This document shows, piece after piece, positions 12,421-23,939 of a stretch of DNA of 64,000 nt (position 1 is its first letter; the number at the start of each line of letters is the position of its first letter). The DNA is from Symbiodinium natans. Its lineage: Eukaryota > Sar > Dinophyceae > Suessiales > Symbiodiniaceae. The translations under genes were made by a program, and so were the position numbers. The notes under the pieces were generated by a model, which was not told where the DNA came from, did no database searches, and saw only the letters and a list, made by a program, of their open reading frames with translations. The stretch is taken from NCBI GenBank assembly GCA_905221605.1, contig CAJNDS010002277.1:271001-335000 (forward strand), in the 5' to 3' direction.

Positions 12421-12915
12421 ATTGCTACTAATAGCTTTCATTACTATTTTTCTTCTTATGCTTACTACGATTTTTGCTATTTTGATATTCCTATTCAGCA
12501 CCGAATGTTGACGGTTTTGAATTTTGATTCTTCTGATAGCAATAGCAAGAATAGCAATTCCAACAGTCATGCCGTGCGGTTTAAGCAGTATATTTTCCTT
12601 CTAGTGCGCCCCTCCAAACGAATCGTTGCCCTAGAATCCTTAACCCTCGTTATATAGTCCTTCTACCAGGCTTGTGGCCTTTCCCGTTAGAATGGGTTGT
12701 TACATTGTAAGGGGCAGCACCATTCAATTTCATGCTGTTGCACCTTTAGGAGTGAAAAACGGACGCTTTGAATTAAGATGTATATGTGTATAGATATATA
12801 TATGTATACATAGAGTTATCTCGTGAGAAGTTTTTGCTCGCGCCGTGCAATACTTCAAAAAACGCTAAAGAGTGAGCGCGAATTTTATAGCGGCGCTCGC
12901 AAGCGCTATAGTACG
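12421..12915. other. AT-rich island with a small hairpin
   Basis: This segment is visibly richer in A and T than its neighbours. It contains short ATAGC/GCTAT motifs in both orientations near 12430-12560, a TATATA run near 12790-12815, and a 7-bp inverted repeat (TATAGCG at 12886-12892, CGCTATA at 12904-12910). No coding sequence was recognised. Confidence 0.5.
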
Positions 12916-14753
12916 GGTGCAAAATACAAGTCATCTAATGCACCTGTGCGTTTCAGGCCTTGAGGGCAGAAGGGTCGCGGAGTGGTTTGTCCGCGAGAAG
13001 CTTCCCGAAGCTGACCACACACACACGAAAGCCGAACCTCCAGAAGACAGTTCACCGGTTCCCTTGAGTGCAGCTAAGAAACGGTTCTAAAGAACACCTT
13101 TAGCCCGAAGCCAAAGCAATGTAACACCGAGGCCGAAGATAAGCCCACTGATTCCCTTAGTGCTCTGACATACCGAACCGCTTTCGACCTGTGTGACAAC
13201 TTACAAAAGTAAAGCCGCCTCGAGGAGCTCGAGGTGCAACTTTTTTTTGGGGGGTATGACTCGGTATGACAACAGAGTATTCTTTGGGCCACTGGCGGGA
13301 TCCGATCTGTATGCACACACCTGCACGCACGGCAACCCCAGGTGCACGAAATGCAAACCGAGTGGCAGTGCATGAAACGCAGACTTTAGTTTGTAAATAG
13401 GGTAAACTTTCGTCCGGGTCGGTATCACCAGCGGAGTTTCTTCGTTCAGTGGTGACTCCAACACATGCGCCGCTCTTTTGCTGAACTTCTGAGTGAAGGC
13501 TTACAAAACCAAGTGACTGCTGTGAGCCACGCAATCCACCCATGTACCAGTAAGACTTGTCTCCAGTAGTAGGTTTCTGGATGCTCAATGATGCGCGCCC
13601 CGGTACATAGCCACTGGAGAACCCGACGGAGAAAGCCTGGAAACTCCAACTTGCAGCCCTTTGTAGAGCTACGTGTCAACTCATCACCTGCTGAATCTGA
13701 GGAGCCGGTTCAGGGACCGAAGCGGCAGCAGCGCGAACACCTTCCTAAATTTGGGTTGTCGCAGGATTTGACTGGAAGGGACGGGCATTGATAGGTTCAG
13801 GTTGTAATTGAAGAGACAAGTGAGAAATAAGCAGCCCCTCAACAAAAAGCATCAGACATTGAATAGAAACCTGGCCGGCCCTAAACATCATGGGGAACTT
13901 GATCGGGGAGGCGTGCGAATCGCATTGCCTCTCGCAGAAAGTAGTTGCCTACCTTGATGGCACAGTGATGGCAATTCGCTGCTTCTGCTCGTACATCTTG
14001 GCCTGCCCGACCCATCGAGATGTAGAACACAACAACCGCAGCCGAAGGTCTCATGCTGCCAAGAAACGACGGAGTGATTTGTCTTCTTGCTTTGAGCGAG
14101 CGACGGTCCCTAAGAGGCTGTTGCGAACTTCCGAAGTGATTCTTCATAGATTCGTAAGTGATCGAGCTTCCGGATGCAGTGAAATCTTCAAAAGAAGTGC
14201 AACCTCCTGGTGGACCAGAGGCAGAGCTCCATTGCTGCGTGAGGGTTGCCCATCTCCTCGCAAGTTGGACTTGCCCAGAAGAGAAGACAAAGCCGGAGGG
14301 GGGGGCAGTTTCAACACGCCCACGAAATCAAAAATCACAGTTACCTCACCTATCGGAGAGGATTACGCTGTTTTTCATCTGACGACGCCATGCCGCGACT
14401 CCTGTTGGTCTGGTGGCTGGCAAGGACCTAGTGCGGTTTGAACTTTAAAGGTTGTCAGAGCAGTCACGCCGCATGCCTTGTGCAGGCTGGCTGAACCGCT
14501 TCCTCTGCTCCCGCAGGCGCTCTTAATGTGCGAAGACGATCGAATCCACGATGCCAGTGTTGCAGTGAAATCTGTCCGTAACCAGGAGCTCTACTGCCGG
14601 AATGCCTCCTTTCGAATGGCCATGCCGGACCGGTGCTTGTTAGGGCAGCTTTTCAACTAGAGTACATCCCTGACGTGCATGCAGGACACCAGCAAGGGTG
14701 GCGTGGTTCAGGCCATCTGCAGCTGGTAGTCTGCTCTTTCTGTTCATCTTGCT
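12916..14753. other. Intergenic, nothing recognised
   Basis: A 183-codon plus-strand frame begins with ATG at 13890 (MGNLIGEACESHCLSQK), but its composition is not convincing and no domain is visible. A T/G homopolymer run lies at 13240-13256. Confidence 0.35.
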
Positions 14754-14775
14754 GGGTAGGGTAGGGTAGGGTAGG
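14754..14775. repeat. Short TAGGG repeat
   Basis: Four to five copies of GGTAG/TAGGG in tandem. It is related to, but shorter than, the TTTAGGG telomere-type unit seen elsewhere here. Confidence 0.75.
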
Positions 14776-14923
14776 AATCCGCCATAATCCGCCTCGAGGC
14801 GGACATTCCCTGCGACAGCAGAGCCTTTGGCCGCAGGGCGACATGCTGCGAAGCGGAGGTGCAAGCTCTAAAGAAAACCGCATCTGGCAAGTCTGCCCTC
14901 TGTTGCCCTCACGCACTCTTTCT

Positions 14924-15026
14924 GTCACCCTCTCCCTCTCCCTCTCCCTTTCCCTCTCTCTCACTCCACTCTCTCTCACTCTCTCTTTCTCTCTCCCTTC
15001 CTCCCTCCTCCCTCTCCCTTCGTTCC
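14924..15026. repeat. Pyrimidine (CT/CCCTCT) microsatellite
   Basis: About 100 bp of almost pure C/T on the plus strand made of CTCTCC and TCTC units. It accounts for the poly Ser-Leu or Arg-Glu frames at this place. Confidence 0.85.
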
Positions 15027-18000
15027 TGTCAGGAGGTCACTGCAGTGATGGATCACATCGAGCACCTTCGCGGCATTGTGTCGAGGGCTGCAAGTGTCTT
15101 GCAACTGGCCAGCTGCGTCCCAGGCACAGCATCAGCTTCGGGATGCGCCACCTGACTGACCGGCAAGAGCCAGGCACCTCAGCAAACGAGAGACGCCTCA
15201 GACCAGGTGTTCTTGGGCAGGAATATTTGCAGTATTCCACTTGCTGCAAGATCTGACTATGGGACACTTTCGCTGCATATGCTGGAGAGAATTTCTGGCC
15301 GGGGCATATTCAAGACAGAGTCAAGCGATTGTGATCAACCTGTTGTCGACGTAGAGTCAGCAAGTTGCAAAGCCTAACTAAGTACGTACCGTCAAAGTTT
15401 TCAACGCAGGCGCGGCCAAACTGTGTATGCAAGCCATGCCTCATGATAAAACCCTGCAAGTCTCCGGATCCCACAGGCCGAGCTGCAACAGAAAACAAAT
15501 CTGCGGAAAGCCTCCCCCGACGCCTCTTGAGTCCACGAACTGTTTCCCTTAGGTTCTTGGACCAGTACTCGGCTGCCTCCTTGCAAAAACATCCATGCGG
15601 TGATGCCCCAGAGGCTGCGACTGTGCGAGCATGCGCTTTCTGAATGGCTGCGATACTCTTGTGATGTCGGTTTTCATGCAGACGGGGTTGTCGGCAAAGA
15701 CTTTGTTTCTGGGTTTTTTGTGGGACATGGGCGAGGCCCTGCGGGCTGAGTCCGGATTCTGCTTTCCGTGAGGCTATGCTGGCAGTGCGGCTGAAGAAGC
15801 TGGCAGAGTGCCAGCAACTCTCACAGGCCCAGGGAAGGATGGGAAAGGAAAGGAAAGACAAATGCTCTGTGATCACGCATTTTGACGTCCGTCGCCGCCA
15901 ATACTTGATTATCGGGATGCCGACGACTTAGGGATCCGAAATATCTGAAAATTAGCTGACCACAAAGGCAGTCATAATGAGTTTCAGGAGTTGCACGCAG
16001 GTTTCTTTTGGCCTTTCTTGGGGTGCGAGCTCCGGGAGATCACGTTTGGGGGGTGAGCATTGCTACGAAAGACTGGAGACTCGAACTCGAACCTGCTCCG
16101 GCTGCCAAAGCTCTTTCAGGCATCTGAGACCCCTGCGGCTCGTTTGGGAGCTTGGTGGCTGATACGAGTACCAAGTAAGACAACTCACAGGCACAACAGG
16201 GAGACACGAGCGACAAAGCCAGTTGAAAGGATGACCATCACTTGTTGGAAAGGCATGGGCCAATTTGGAAGACGCTACTGCCACCCTTTGTCAACTTCGC
16301 AGAATTGAATGTCAGTCAAACATTTGGGGTGCAGTTTGCGTCGAGGATCTTCGAGCAGCACCACCCTCTTGGAAACTCATACGAAGTGAACCAGTGAAAC
16401 GACAGCATTCCAATGCTGCAGCCACAAGACCATGTGGAAGGGCAAACCTTCGCCTCTAGGGGCTCCCGCCCAAGATTACGAAGCGTGCACCGCAGGAAGT
16501 CTTGCAGTTGCTCCAGGGGACAGTCAGGCCGGGCCCCATGACGAGTTCTTTGAAGCCTTTGATCTTCAACGTGTATGCGAGTCGCCGAAAGAGTTCTTTG
16601 TTGCTTCGGTGTTTCTTATTTGCGTCGGACCACTTTTTGGTGGGAGCTCCTGAAGGCCCGGCGATCCGTACTCGTGACTGTTCCCCCTAGGCTGGCACCC
16701 AGGCACCCACCATCCCAAACTACATCGTCCATCTCGGCGTCCTCTGCTTCAGTCAGTTTTGTCTTGGCTTCCACCGTTGCAACTAGAACGCACTGCCTGT
16801 ACACATAGAAAGGGAAACTACGAAACTCTCCGAAAGAAAAGTTGCACCAAGTCCTGTGAAGAGACTCTGCACGCCAGTCATCTCCTTTGTGCTGCATGCC
16901 GCGGCAGCGCCGAAGGTGGACTGGGATCAAATGGTTGGGAAAACTGGTGGGCATGTATTCCTATGGGCCTACGGATGTAGGGTTTACAAGATCAGACTCA
17001 TCATGGTCTTCTGTCGCAAGATGCTACTGCATGCAAATCATTTCTTGCCCAGGTGAGAGTGCCGAAGGGCTGCTGGTTGATGCCGAGGTGGACGGTGTTG
17101 GAAAGATGCGTATTGTTGGGCAAGTCCAGGCCGTGCAATAGCGTTTTTGACCTGTATTGGGAGTTCAGAGGCCAGAGGCTACAGGAGAAGATATATACAG
17201 CTGGGCGTGGGATTGGCACATGACTCCCAATTTGCTGGCATTCGAACGTCCGATGCACCTTGCTTTGGCTGGCAGGCGGCCATATCGGACGAGTGGCGTC
17301 GCCTGTCTGCTTCCATGCAGAAGATCTACCAGGCCGGAAATAAGCACGTTTTCAGATCGGTTCGGTCGTGCGTGTCTGGATTGGAGCATGGATTCCTGCA
17401 TGATACGTCGGAATGGTGTCATTGCAACGCGGCAACAGAAGCTTAAACCCGGAGACCCAAACTCTCAACTGAAAGGATCTGAAAGGCCTCTGCGCATGGC
17501 ACGCACGCATCTGCAAATAAATAACACATACATGTCCAAAAGCCACATAGGATGGATAGATTGCATGTGCAACAAGGACATCATAGGCATCTGTCTGCGT
17601 CCACGAGGAGCTGCGTGCCCACGATGCAGCTGTGGCCGGGCAGATGCGGCAGGTAGAATGGCCCGAGAGCAACTCGAGATCTCATTTGAAGCCGCAGGGC
17701 CGGTTGGCCTCGGCATGTCACTAGACCAGACCTCGGGTATGCTGTGTGGCTATGGCACTCTTCGGTTCAGATTGTCCCAAACATGTCGAAGAGTCGGGTT
17801 AGGGCAGAAAAGTTCCCAATTTGAGACTGGACGTCGGTGGCGCTCCTTCGACTCGAGTCCTTTTCTTCCTCGGCATCCGGAGTCGACCGTCTTATGTTTG
17901 CGTGCAGGTTGGCGTTGAGGCGTGCGTCATGGACTTCATAGAGGTGCCAAGCTCAAGACAATGCGGAAGTCAAGGATGCTCTATAGGGGACAACCCAAGG

Positions 18001-18159
18001 ACCGAACATAAGCTCCAGCTATCGAGGCTCAGCGACGGGGCATCCCCTCCCCAACAACGCCGGAGAGCCCGGTTGCAAACGTGGACAACTTTTAGGGGCA
18101 GGGTTGGACGAATCTTGGCAACGTTTCTTGTTGGGGGTTTGGGCCTTGGCATTGAAGCT
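15027..18159. other. Long stretch without recognised genes
   Basis: No family recognised. A plus-strand frame across 17157-17918 contains near 17670-17745 the stretch EISFEAAGPVGLGMSLD, which resembles the first strands and G-L-G turn of a PDZ-like fold, and is followed by GGGTATG, a possible GT splice donor. The similarity is weak and I treat it only as a possible exon. Confidence 0.3.
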
Positions 18160-18209
18160 TAGCATTGCTTTGCATTACTTTGCGCATTGCTTTGCATTGC
18201 CTTGCTCTA
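18160..18209. repeat. Short GCATTGCTTT tandem repeat
   Basis: Four to five imperfect copies of GCATTGCTTT (variant GCATTACTTT). Seen directly. Confidence 0.75.
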
Positions 18210-18619
18210 ATGGCTCTGGGATGTCCTGGGCTTGGATCGAGGCATCGGGTCAGCATGCGGCCCTGGCATCGGCAAGACCGGGTTGGAGGATCGCAGCCGG
18301 ACTAAAGTTGGTTGAAGGCTAAAAGGGTGGGTGCATCACTTGAATGCTGAAGCAAGTGCCGGACAAGCCATTTGATTTACTTGAACCCGTAATCCGGGAT
18401 CCATGCAACTGCTGCAGGCTTTCGGGACACCTGGCAGCGATACATTGACGGGCTGCTGGTTTGAGCCTCGTTAGCCCGAGAGGCAAAAGCGTCGCGGGCA
18501 GGTCAAGTCCAGCAAGAGCACCAAGAGCGGTCTGCATTGGCTTGAGATGGTCCGTGTCCGCCTTCCGCGTAGTCACCCACATCAGTTCTCCATCAGTTCT
18601 CCCCGGGCGTTCTACCGCA

Positions 18620-18645
18620 AACCCAAATCCCTAAACCCTAAACCC
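18620..18645. repeat. Interstitial telomere-type repeat (CCCTAAA)
   Basis: Contains ACCCAAATCCCTAAACCCTA and a further AACCC. It is in the opposite orientation to the patch at 9.7 kb. Confidence 0.75.
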
Positions 18646-20210
18646 AATAGGGCATGCTCTTCCAGCACACTGCCCGAGGCCGTCTCAACAGAGCTCGTGC
18701 CTGAAAAGGAGAGAAGGCTCTCGGTGTCAATGGGTTGAGGTTTTCAGCTCTTGGCTGAGGTTGGCGGAGGCCATCATGTCCGAAGCAGGAGCCTTGGAAG
18801 TCCTGCAATGGAGATACTCTAGGTACTATGGTGCATAGGGCGGACGCACGGCGGCTTGGGCCTGTGCCTGTGTCTAGGTCTAGGCATCATCAGCGAACGG
18901 CACCATATGATGCCTGAGGTGACGGGCTTGATGCTTACATACCAGCACGCCCCCACCTCGGCCTCAATAGATCGCAGGACAGACTGGCTTTCGAATTCCA
19001 CCCGATTCCCATGGGCAGCATCTTGGCCATTGCAGACTCTCTCATATTTCAGATGAGGCGCTGCAGCCTGAAAGCCCAGCGCAGTTCCTGCTGTGCGCCC
19101 CCGTCTCAGCAGAGGAGTTGCCTAGTTTGGACAGCAGCGGCAGCTTCGTTCCACAAACCAAGGGCCCACCTGCAGGAATGCAGTCTGTGCTACCGGCGCG
19201 GTTGCCACCCAGCCAACGACCCAGTGTGGTCCTCCTCCTTCTGGATGCCTTTCTCTGTTTTTCTTGCAAACTTTCCTGCGGCACCTGCACACCAAAGGTG
19301 CTTTGCCTGATGAGGAGCAGCCCGAGGCGGGCAGTTAAAGCGAGCGTCACACACACACAGTCATGGAGAGAGAGAGAGAGAGAGAGCGAGCTTCGCTTTG
19401 CTGGCACGGGTCCCCTTTAGCCATGGCTCCCCTTCAGTCTGAGGTGACTCTCCTCGTGGCAATGCCGAACCCAGGCACAAATCTGCGCTGCCAGCTTACA
19501 AGAACTCCATGTAAAGGGTAAGCGCCGCATGGATTCGCGTACAGCGCTGGCATAGTCCTACTTACAATGACAAGCTCTTTTGACTTAGTCAGTCTACTTA
19601 GTCCCCTAGAAAACCTTTGAAGATTCCCATCGAACTACCCCTACTTACTAAGTTAAAGGGCTTTCAAGTATGGTCACATTTGTCCCAAGGCTTTGATTTC
19701 GCCAACGATAAGGCGACTTTAAGTCTTGCGCTCAGAGGAAGTCAAAAAAGTGTGTAAACACAATGCATGCATGCTCGGCGGGGAGCTCCTCCTTTGCAGG
19801 TAAGGATGCTTTGCTGAAGCACGCTCGGCGCTTGGGAAAGTCCTAGTTTTCTGAGCTTCACAGGGCGCCTTGGATGCTTGAGGTCTCGGCACTGAACCCG
19901 CTCCTGGACAAGATGGCGCAAGGCCCAGGGAAATGACCTGGCGCCGGCCGATGAGAGATGATCCTGTCCAGGTGAGTCCGTGAAGATCGTCCAGGGCTTA
20001 GGTGAGACACTGGTTCTTCCAACTCCGGGTCGCCTTCTGGATACCAGTCTGCATAGGCCTCCTAAATTCCTAAATGCTTGTAGGTGAGTGGCCGATGTTT
20101 TTAACTCCCCCCCTGCATGACGAAAAGCTTGGCTCCAGCACACGAGCCGAGGTCATTGTCACAGCCAATCCAGACCAGGCTCCAGCTGAGGGTTTCCAAG
20201 GGTCTCATGA
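18646..20210. other. Intergenic, nothing recognised
   Basis: No recognised genes. A CA/GA microsatellite lies at 19348-19390. Confidence 0.4.
19348..19390. repeat. CA then GA dinucleotide microsatellite
   Basis: A (CA)n run at 19348-19358 is followed, after a short spacer, by (GA)n at 19366-19386. Confidence 0.85.
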
Positions 20211-20404
20211 GTTGTATAGGGTTCGACAGGGCTTTATAGGTTTTATAGGGTTTTATAGGTTTTATTATAGGGTTTTATAGTTTTTATAGGTTTTATGGGT
20301 TTTATAGGTTTGATAGGTTTTACAGTTTTTATGGGTTAGATAGGGCTCTTGAGGGTTGAGAGGGTTCACAGGGTTTGCAGGGTTTCTAGGGTTAGGGTTC
20401 ATCG
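20211..20404. repeat. Degenerate telomere-like array (GGGTTTTATA)
   Basis: About 190 bp of variants such as GGGTTTTATAGG, ATAGGTTTTAT and GGGTTTGCAGGG, ending in a canonical TAGGGTTAGGGTT. It looks like a diverged TTTAGGG-type array with TA insertions. The minus strand reads as an Asn-Pro or Lys-Thr-Tyr repeat for the same reason. Confidence 0.75.
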
Positions 20405-21827
20405 GGCTCACAGGGTCCATAAGGTGCATTTCGTCCTTTGTAGGGTTTAGGGTGGGTGGCTTTTTCCACTGATTGCTGGTGGGCCGAAACGACATGTGTC
20501 TTTGCGTGAACGCACATGTTCAGAACTGGCCAGGTGAACCTGGTTGCAGTCAGATAGATCAGACAGATCGTCCTGCAGCCAACACATGTTGCTGCAGGAA
20601 TACCGACAAAACGATGTTCGAGTGAGTAGCAGGACGAGGTCCTGCCAGACTTAGAGGGCGTGATGGGGTGTTTGAACCCAGGCGTCATACCTCTCCCGAC
20701 TCGTCGCTGGCCACGATCGGGCTCCAACCTTATTACAATTTGAATTTGAAGCAGCTTGAGTCGTTGCGTTGTTGCTTAGCTGTCAGGGCCCCCCCACAGG
20801 GAAGCCAATGAAAGGAGATTTCTACAACAGTGGGCAGGAACACCCGGTATTGGGAAAGATGACTTTATCCAGGCCGTAGCCTAGAAGCAGCACGGTTGTG
20901 AGGGCTGGAGAGGGGAGTTTCCGCACAAAGCGCGTGCTGAAAGGAGGATTTCAGAAGGGTGGAGGGACAGGGATACATGGAGGGGACTGGCTTCAACGCC
21001 TCAGCATGTTCGGAAGTAGCGGTTGCCAAAGTTTTTCTGGTATGGGGAGTCACGCAGAAGCATTCGCAGACGTACAAGAGTTGGTGACCCAATAGACTTC
21101 CGGTTGGACGCTGTGCGAGATGTAGCCACTCAGTCCACTGGGAAGAGCCCCCGTAATACCACCAGTCTGCTGGAAGCAGCTCGAAGGTGCGCCTCATTTG
21201 GCGTCGTTTTGCCCTCTTTAATGCGGAGGAGCTTGCGTTGTTCTATGCCGGGAGGCATCATGACAAAGACACTTGAGTTCGAATGATCCCAGTCAGGTTG
21301 AGGTTTTCTCAGGCAGGCTGGCCAACCCCAGTCGCAACTTCATGCAGGGCCAACCTTCAGAATTTGTGGGGCAGCATGTTTCGTTCTTGGCAACATCCGA
21401 TTCCCCCTTTGACCAGGGCTGCAAACGATGGGCCCAGGGCCGGACGCCCAAAAGCCTGACGAAGAGCATTTTGAGCGTGTTGAGGGTCGATTCAAAGTTG
21501 TTCTCCAAGCACCAGGGATATCCCAAACCATCGATTCTGGGTACTCTGTGTTCAACTGTATTCCTATTGCAGTTCGCAGCAGCCTGCGCACCCCATGTTA
21601 AAAGACTGCCAGAAATGCTTCCCCCTTCGAGGAGTGTATCTGCTGCGCCTTAGGTTGGCTCGGATATTTGTGTCAGAGGATGTGAGAACAATCCTACAGT
21701 TTTGCAGCATGCGTTTGGACTCGAAAGCTCACCGCTAAAGGTAGCAAGCTACATACTAGCTACGCCGGCCTTTCACGTCCAGTTTCCAGCCGGATCTAGC
21801 CGGTTGCAGTTGGCAAGCGGTGCCAAA
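20405..21827. other. Upstream region of the first RING gene
   Basis: No recognised gene. The frame of the RING gene is open upstream to 21702, but the first in-frame ATG with a paralog-supported position is at 21828, so 21702-21827 is treated as upstream sequence. Confidence 0.45.
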
Positions 21828-22400
21828 ATGATCGCGCCCGAGGACCCTGATGAAACAAACCACGGGTCTTCCACCGCGTTGATCCTGACCTTCACTTTCT
21901 TCATGCTAGGTGCTTGCCTCATGTGCCTTGGAATCAATCTCGTTCCAGCAGTGGTGATTCTGGTGACGATGCTTGGTCTCGGCATTCTTCTTTGCCTATG
22001 CCGAGTTTGCACGAAACGCCCGAACCATGACAACCATGATCCTACGCTGACTGCGCCACGACACAAGCAGGTATGGGCCTCTTTAACACTGGCCGAAATG
22101 GAATCTGCCTCGGTTGATTTCCGTCTTGTTCAGTTTGGGCGATCCCCGAGCAGTTCCCCACGTGTCGCGAGAAATGTGCTTGGCAGAGTGTCAGTGCCTG
22201 CAGCGGTGGCGCGACGTGGTGACCAGCCTGCATGCGCTTGCTGTATGGACGACTTTGTTTCAGAAGAAGCATTGGCCATGCTACCGTGCGGACATGTCTT
22301 TCACGAGGAGTGCATCATGCAGTGGTTCCTCACTGATCTATCTGACGGGGTCTGCCCAATGTGTCGTGCACGTGTACTGATTCATGCCCACCGCGTGTGA
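21828..22400 (+). CDS. Membrane-anchored RING-H2 finger protein (copy 1)
   Basis: A 190-aa protein, probable E3 ubiquitin ligase. The C-terminal RING-H2 domain shows C-A-C-C, then L-P-C-G-H-V-F-H-E-E-C, a conserved W and C-P-M-C, giving C3-H2-C3 zinc ligands. In ATL-type RING-H2 ligases this module binds E2 enzymes. The N-terminal 60 residues hold two hydrophobic stretches (about residues 17-34 and 38-53), suggesting a membrane hairpin with the RING facing the cytosol; this topology is inferred. The start ATG at 21828 (CAAAATGA) was chosen because the paralog at 23940 begins at the matching position; an upstream in-frame TTG would add 42 residues without support. No intron is needed. The gene is on the same strand as the paralog, about 1.5 kb upstream of it. 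Confidence 0.85.
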   Translation: MIAPEDPDETNHGSSTALILTFTFFMLGACLMCLGINLVPAVVILVTMLGLGILLCLCRVCTKRPNHDNHDPTLTAPRHKQVWASLTLAEMESASVDFRLVQFGRSPSSSPRVARNVLGRVSVPAAVARRGDQPACACCMDDFVSEEALAMLPCGHVFHEECIMQWFLTDLSDGVCPMCRARVLIHAHRV

Positions 22401-23939
22401 GGCCGATTGGTTCGCCATTTCGTGTACAGCCCCAGGGCGGACAAGTCAACAAGTGCTGCCCTGAGATGCCTTGAGAAATCCAAAAATCATCCAAACTTCG
22501 GAGAACACGGAAGCCTCACTATGCGCTGGGCATTCTTTACGAGTTGGGCAGGTGTAGGCAAATTTGATGATCTTGAGCCGTGTTCTCTAAGCGGTTCCAC
22601 ACACCTGCGGCTGTCCACGCAGTGGCATTATTAACGAAAGCTGCATGGCTGGAGGAACATTCCAAGGTGCAGCCAGGCACCTAAGACGTTGTGTTTAACG
22701 GCGTCTCGAATTCCGCCTCCTTGGGCAATGTAAATCTTTCTCGTTAGAGGCAGTGGCGGGCATTCTTCAGAAGAACGGTCGCTTGCTATCGTCGTTGTGC
22801 AGATGCAAACATCCTATGCAGTGCAAGTTGTATGTCTATGTTAGACTCGCTGTATGAACATCTGCAGCGCCTATGTAACGAGACTGAGAGGTACTAGATT
22901 TCTCGTGAGTCGAAGGCTCGCATTCACGAGTGTTCTGTCAGCTGCAAAAGAGCGCTGAAGACGTTCTCTCGATGTGATACGTATCCAAGTCCTGACAGTG
23001 CCAATCTTCGGCAGGAGAGGGTTGAAGGGCTTGATTTGGCAAGCCCTCTGATTTTGTCAGTCTTGGCCATTCACTCAAAAAGTGTGTGGGCATGCCCCCG
23101 CCAGATCTTTGTCAATTTTTTGGGGGTATTGAAATCAGTGCTTTGCGCTGAGGCATCCTAGGGCCCTAGTGCTCTGAAAGTGCTTTGTACATCTCGCTCT
23201 GCTGGGCGTCGCTGGCCATTTCCCGGACAATAGGGCCCCGCCTCCATCGTTTCGCGTTGTCATGACTCGATGCTGTCGTTGAGAAAGCGGCTGCCCACAG
23301 CTTTTGAGCTTGATGATCGGGCAGGGCTGTCCAACCAGACGGTCCAATATGTTGGCCAGCCATGAGATTTTCACAACATGCTGGAGGCGAACTCGCGACC
23401 ATGCCGTAGAAATGCCGTGGAGTTGTTTGTTTGCGCTCCTTCATTGCACTTGCCGCTCGTCTGTGTCGCTTTGAGGCCTTGCTGTCATCTTTGCCTTGCC
23501 CTCTCAGCTTCATTCGCCCTAAACACCTAAACCCTAAACCGTAAACCCTTAACCCTAAACCCTAAACCCTAAGCCCTGTCATCTGTCCTCTTGTGCGAGA
23601 CTCTGGTATGATTGGGCCAAGGTGCTTTTGATGCGCGGGGTTGGCTTGTGCTGGCTTGTGCATTGTGGGACTGCGCAACTTGCCTTGTAGGTGCCCGTCA
23701 AGTCTAGGACTGCTTTCATTTTTCAGAATGCTGCCTTCGGCTTGAATGAGATGTGGGGGGGAGGAAGGGAGAGAGACCAGCGCATGTGAAGGGATTTCAG
23801 AGAAGACTACACAGACTGCTGGCAGCAACCACGTGACAGGGCAGTCATAGTATCAGAGTGTCATAAAGTTCACGCATAGAGCAGCTCACATCCGAAAGCA
23901 CCTTGGACCTCACAGGGTCATTAGTCAGCTGGGCCAAAC
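22401..23939. other. Spacer between the RING paralogs
   Basis: No recognised gene. It includes a telomere-type patch at 23518-23577. Presumably it contains the 3' end of copy 1 and the promoter or leader acceptor region of copy 2, but no specific signal was identified. Confidence 0.4.
23518..23577. repeat. Interstitial telomere-type repeat (CCCTAAA)
   Basis: About eight copies of CCCTAAA with single-base variants (CACCTAAA, CCGTAAA, CCCTTAA). It lies between the two RING paralogs. Confidence 0.85.

Noticed and set aside
17157-17918. 253-codon plus-strand frame as a complete gene
   Set aside because: Begins at a non-ATG codon, composition is mixed and only one short stretch looks protein-like; kept only as a weak exon note.
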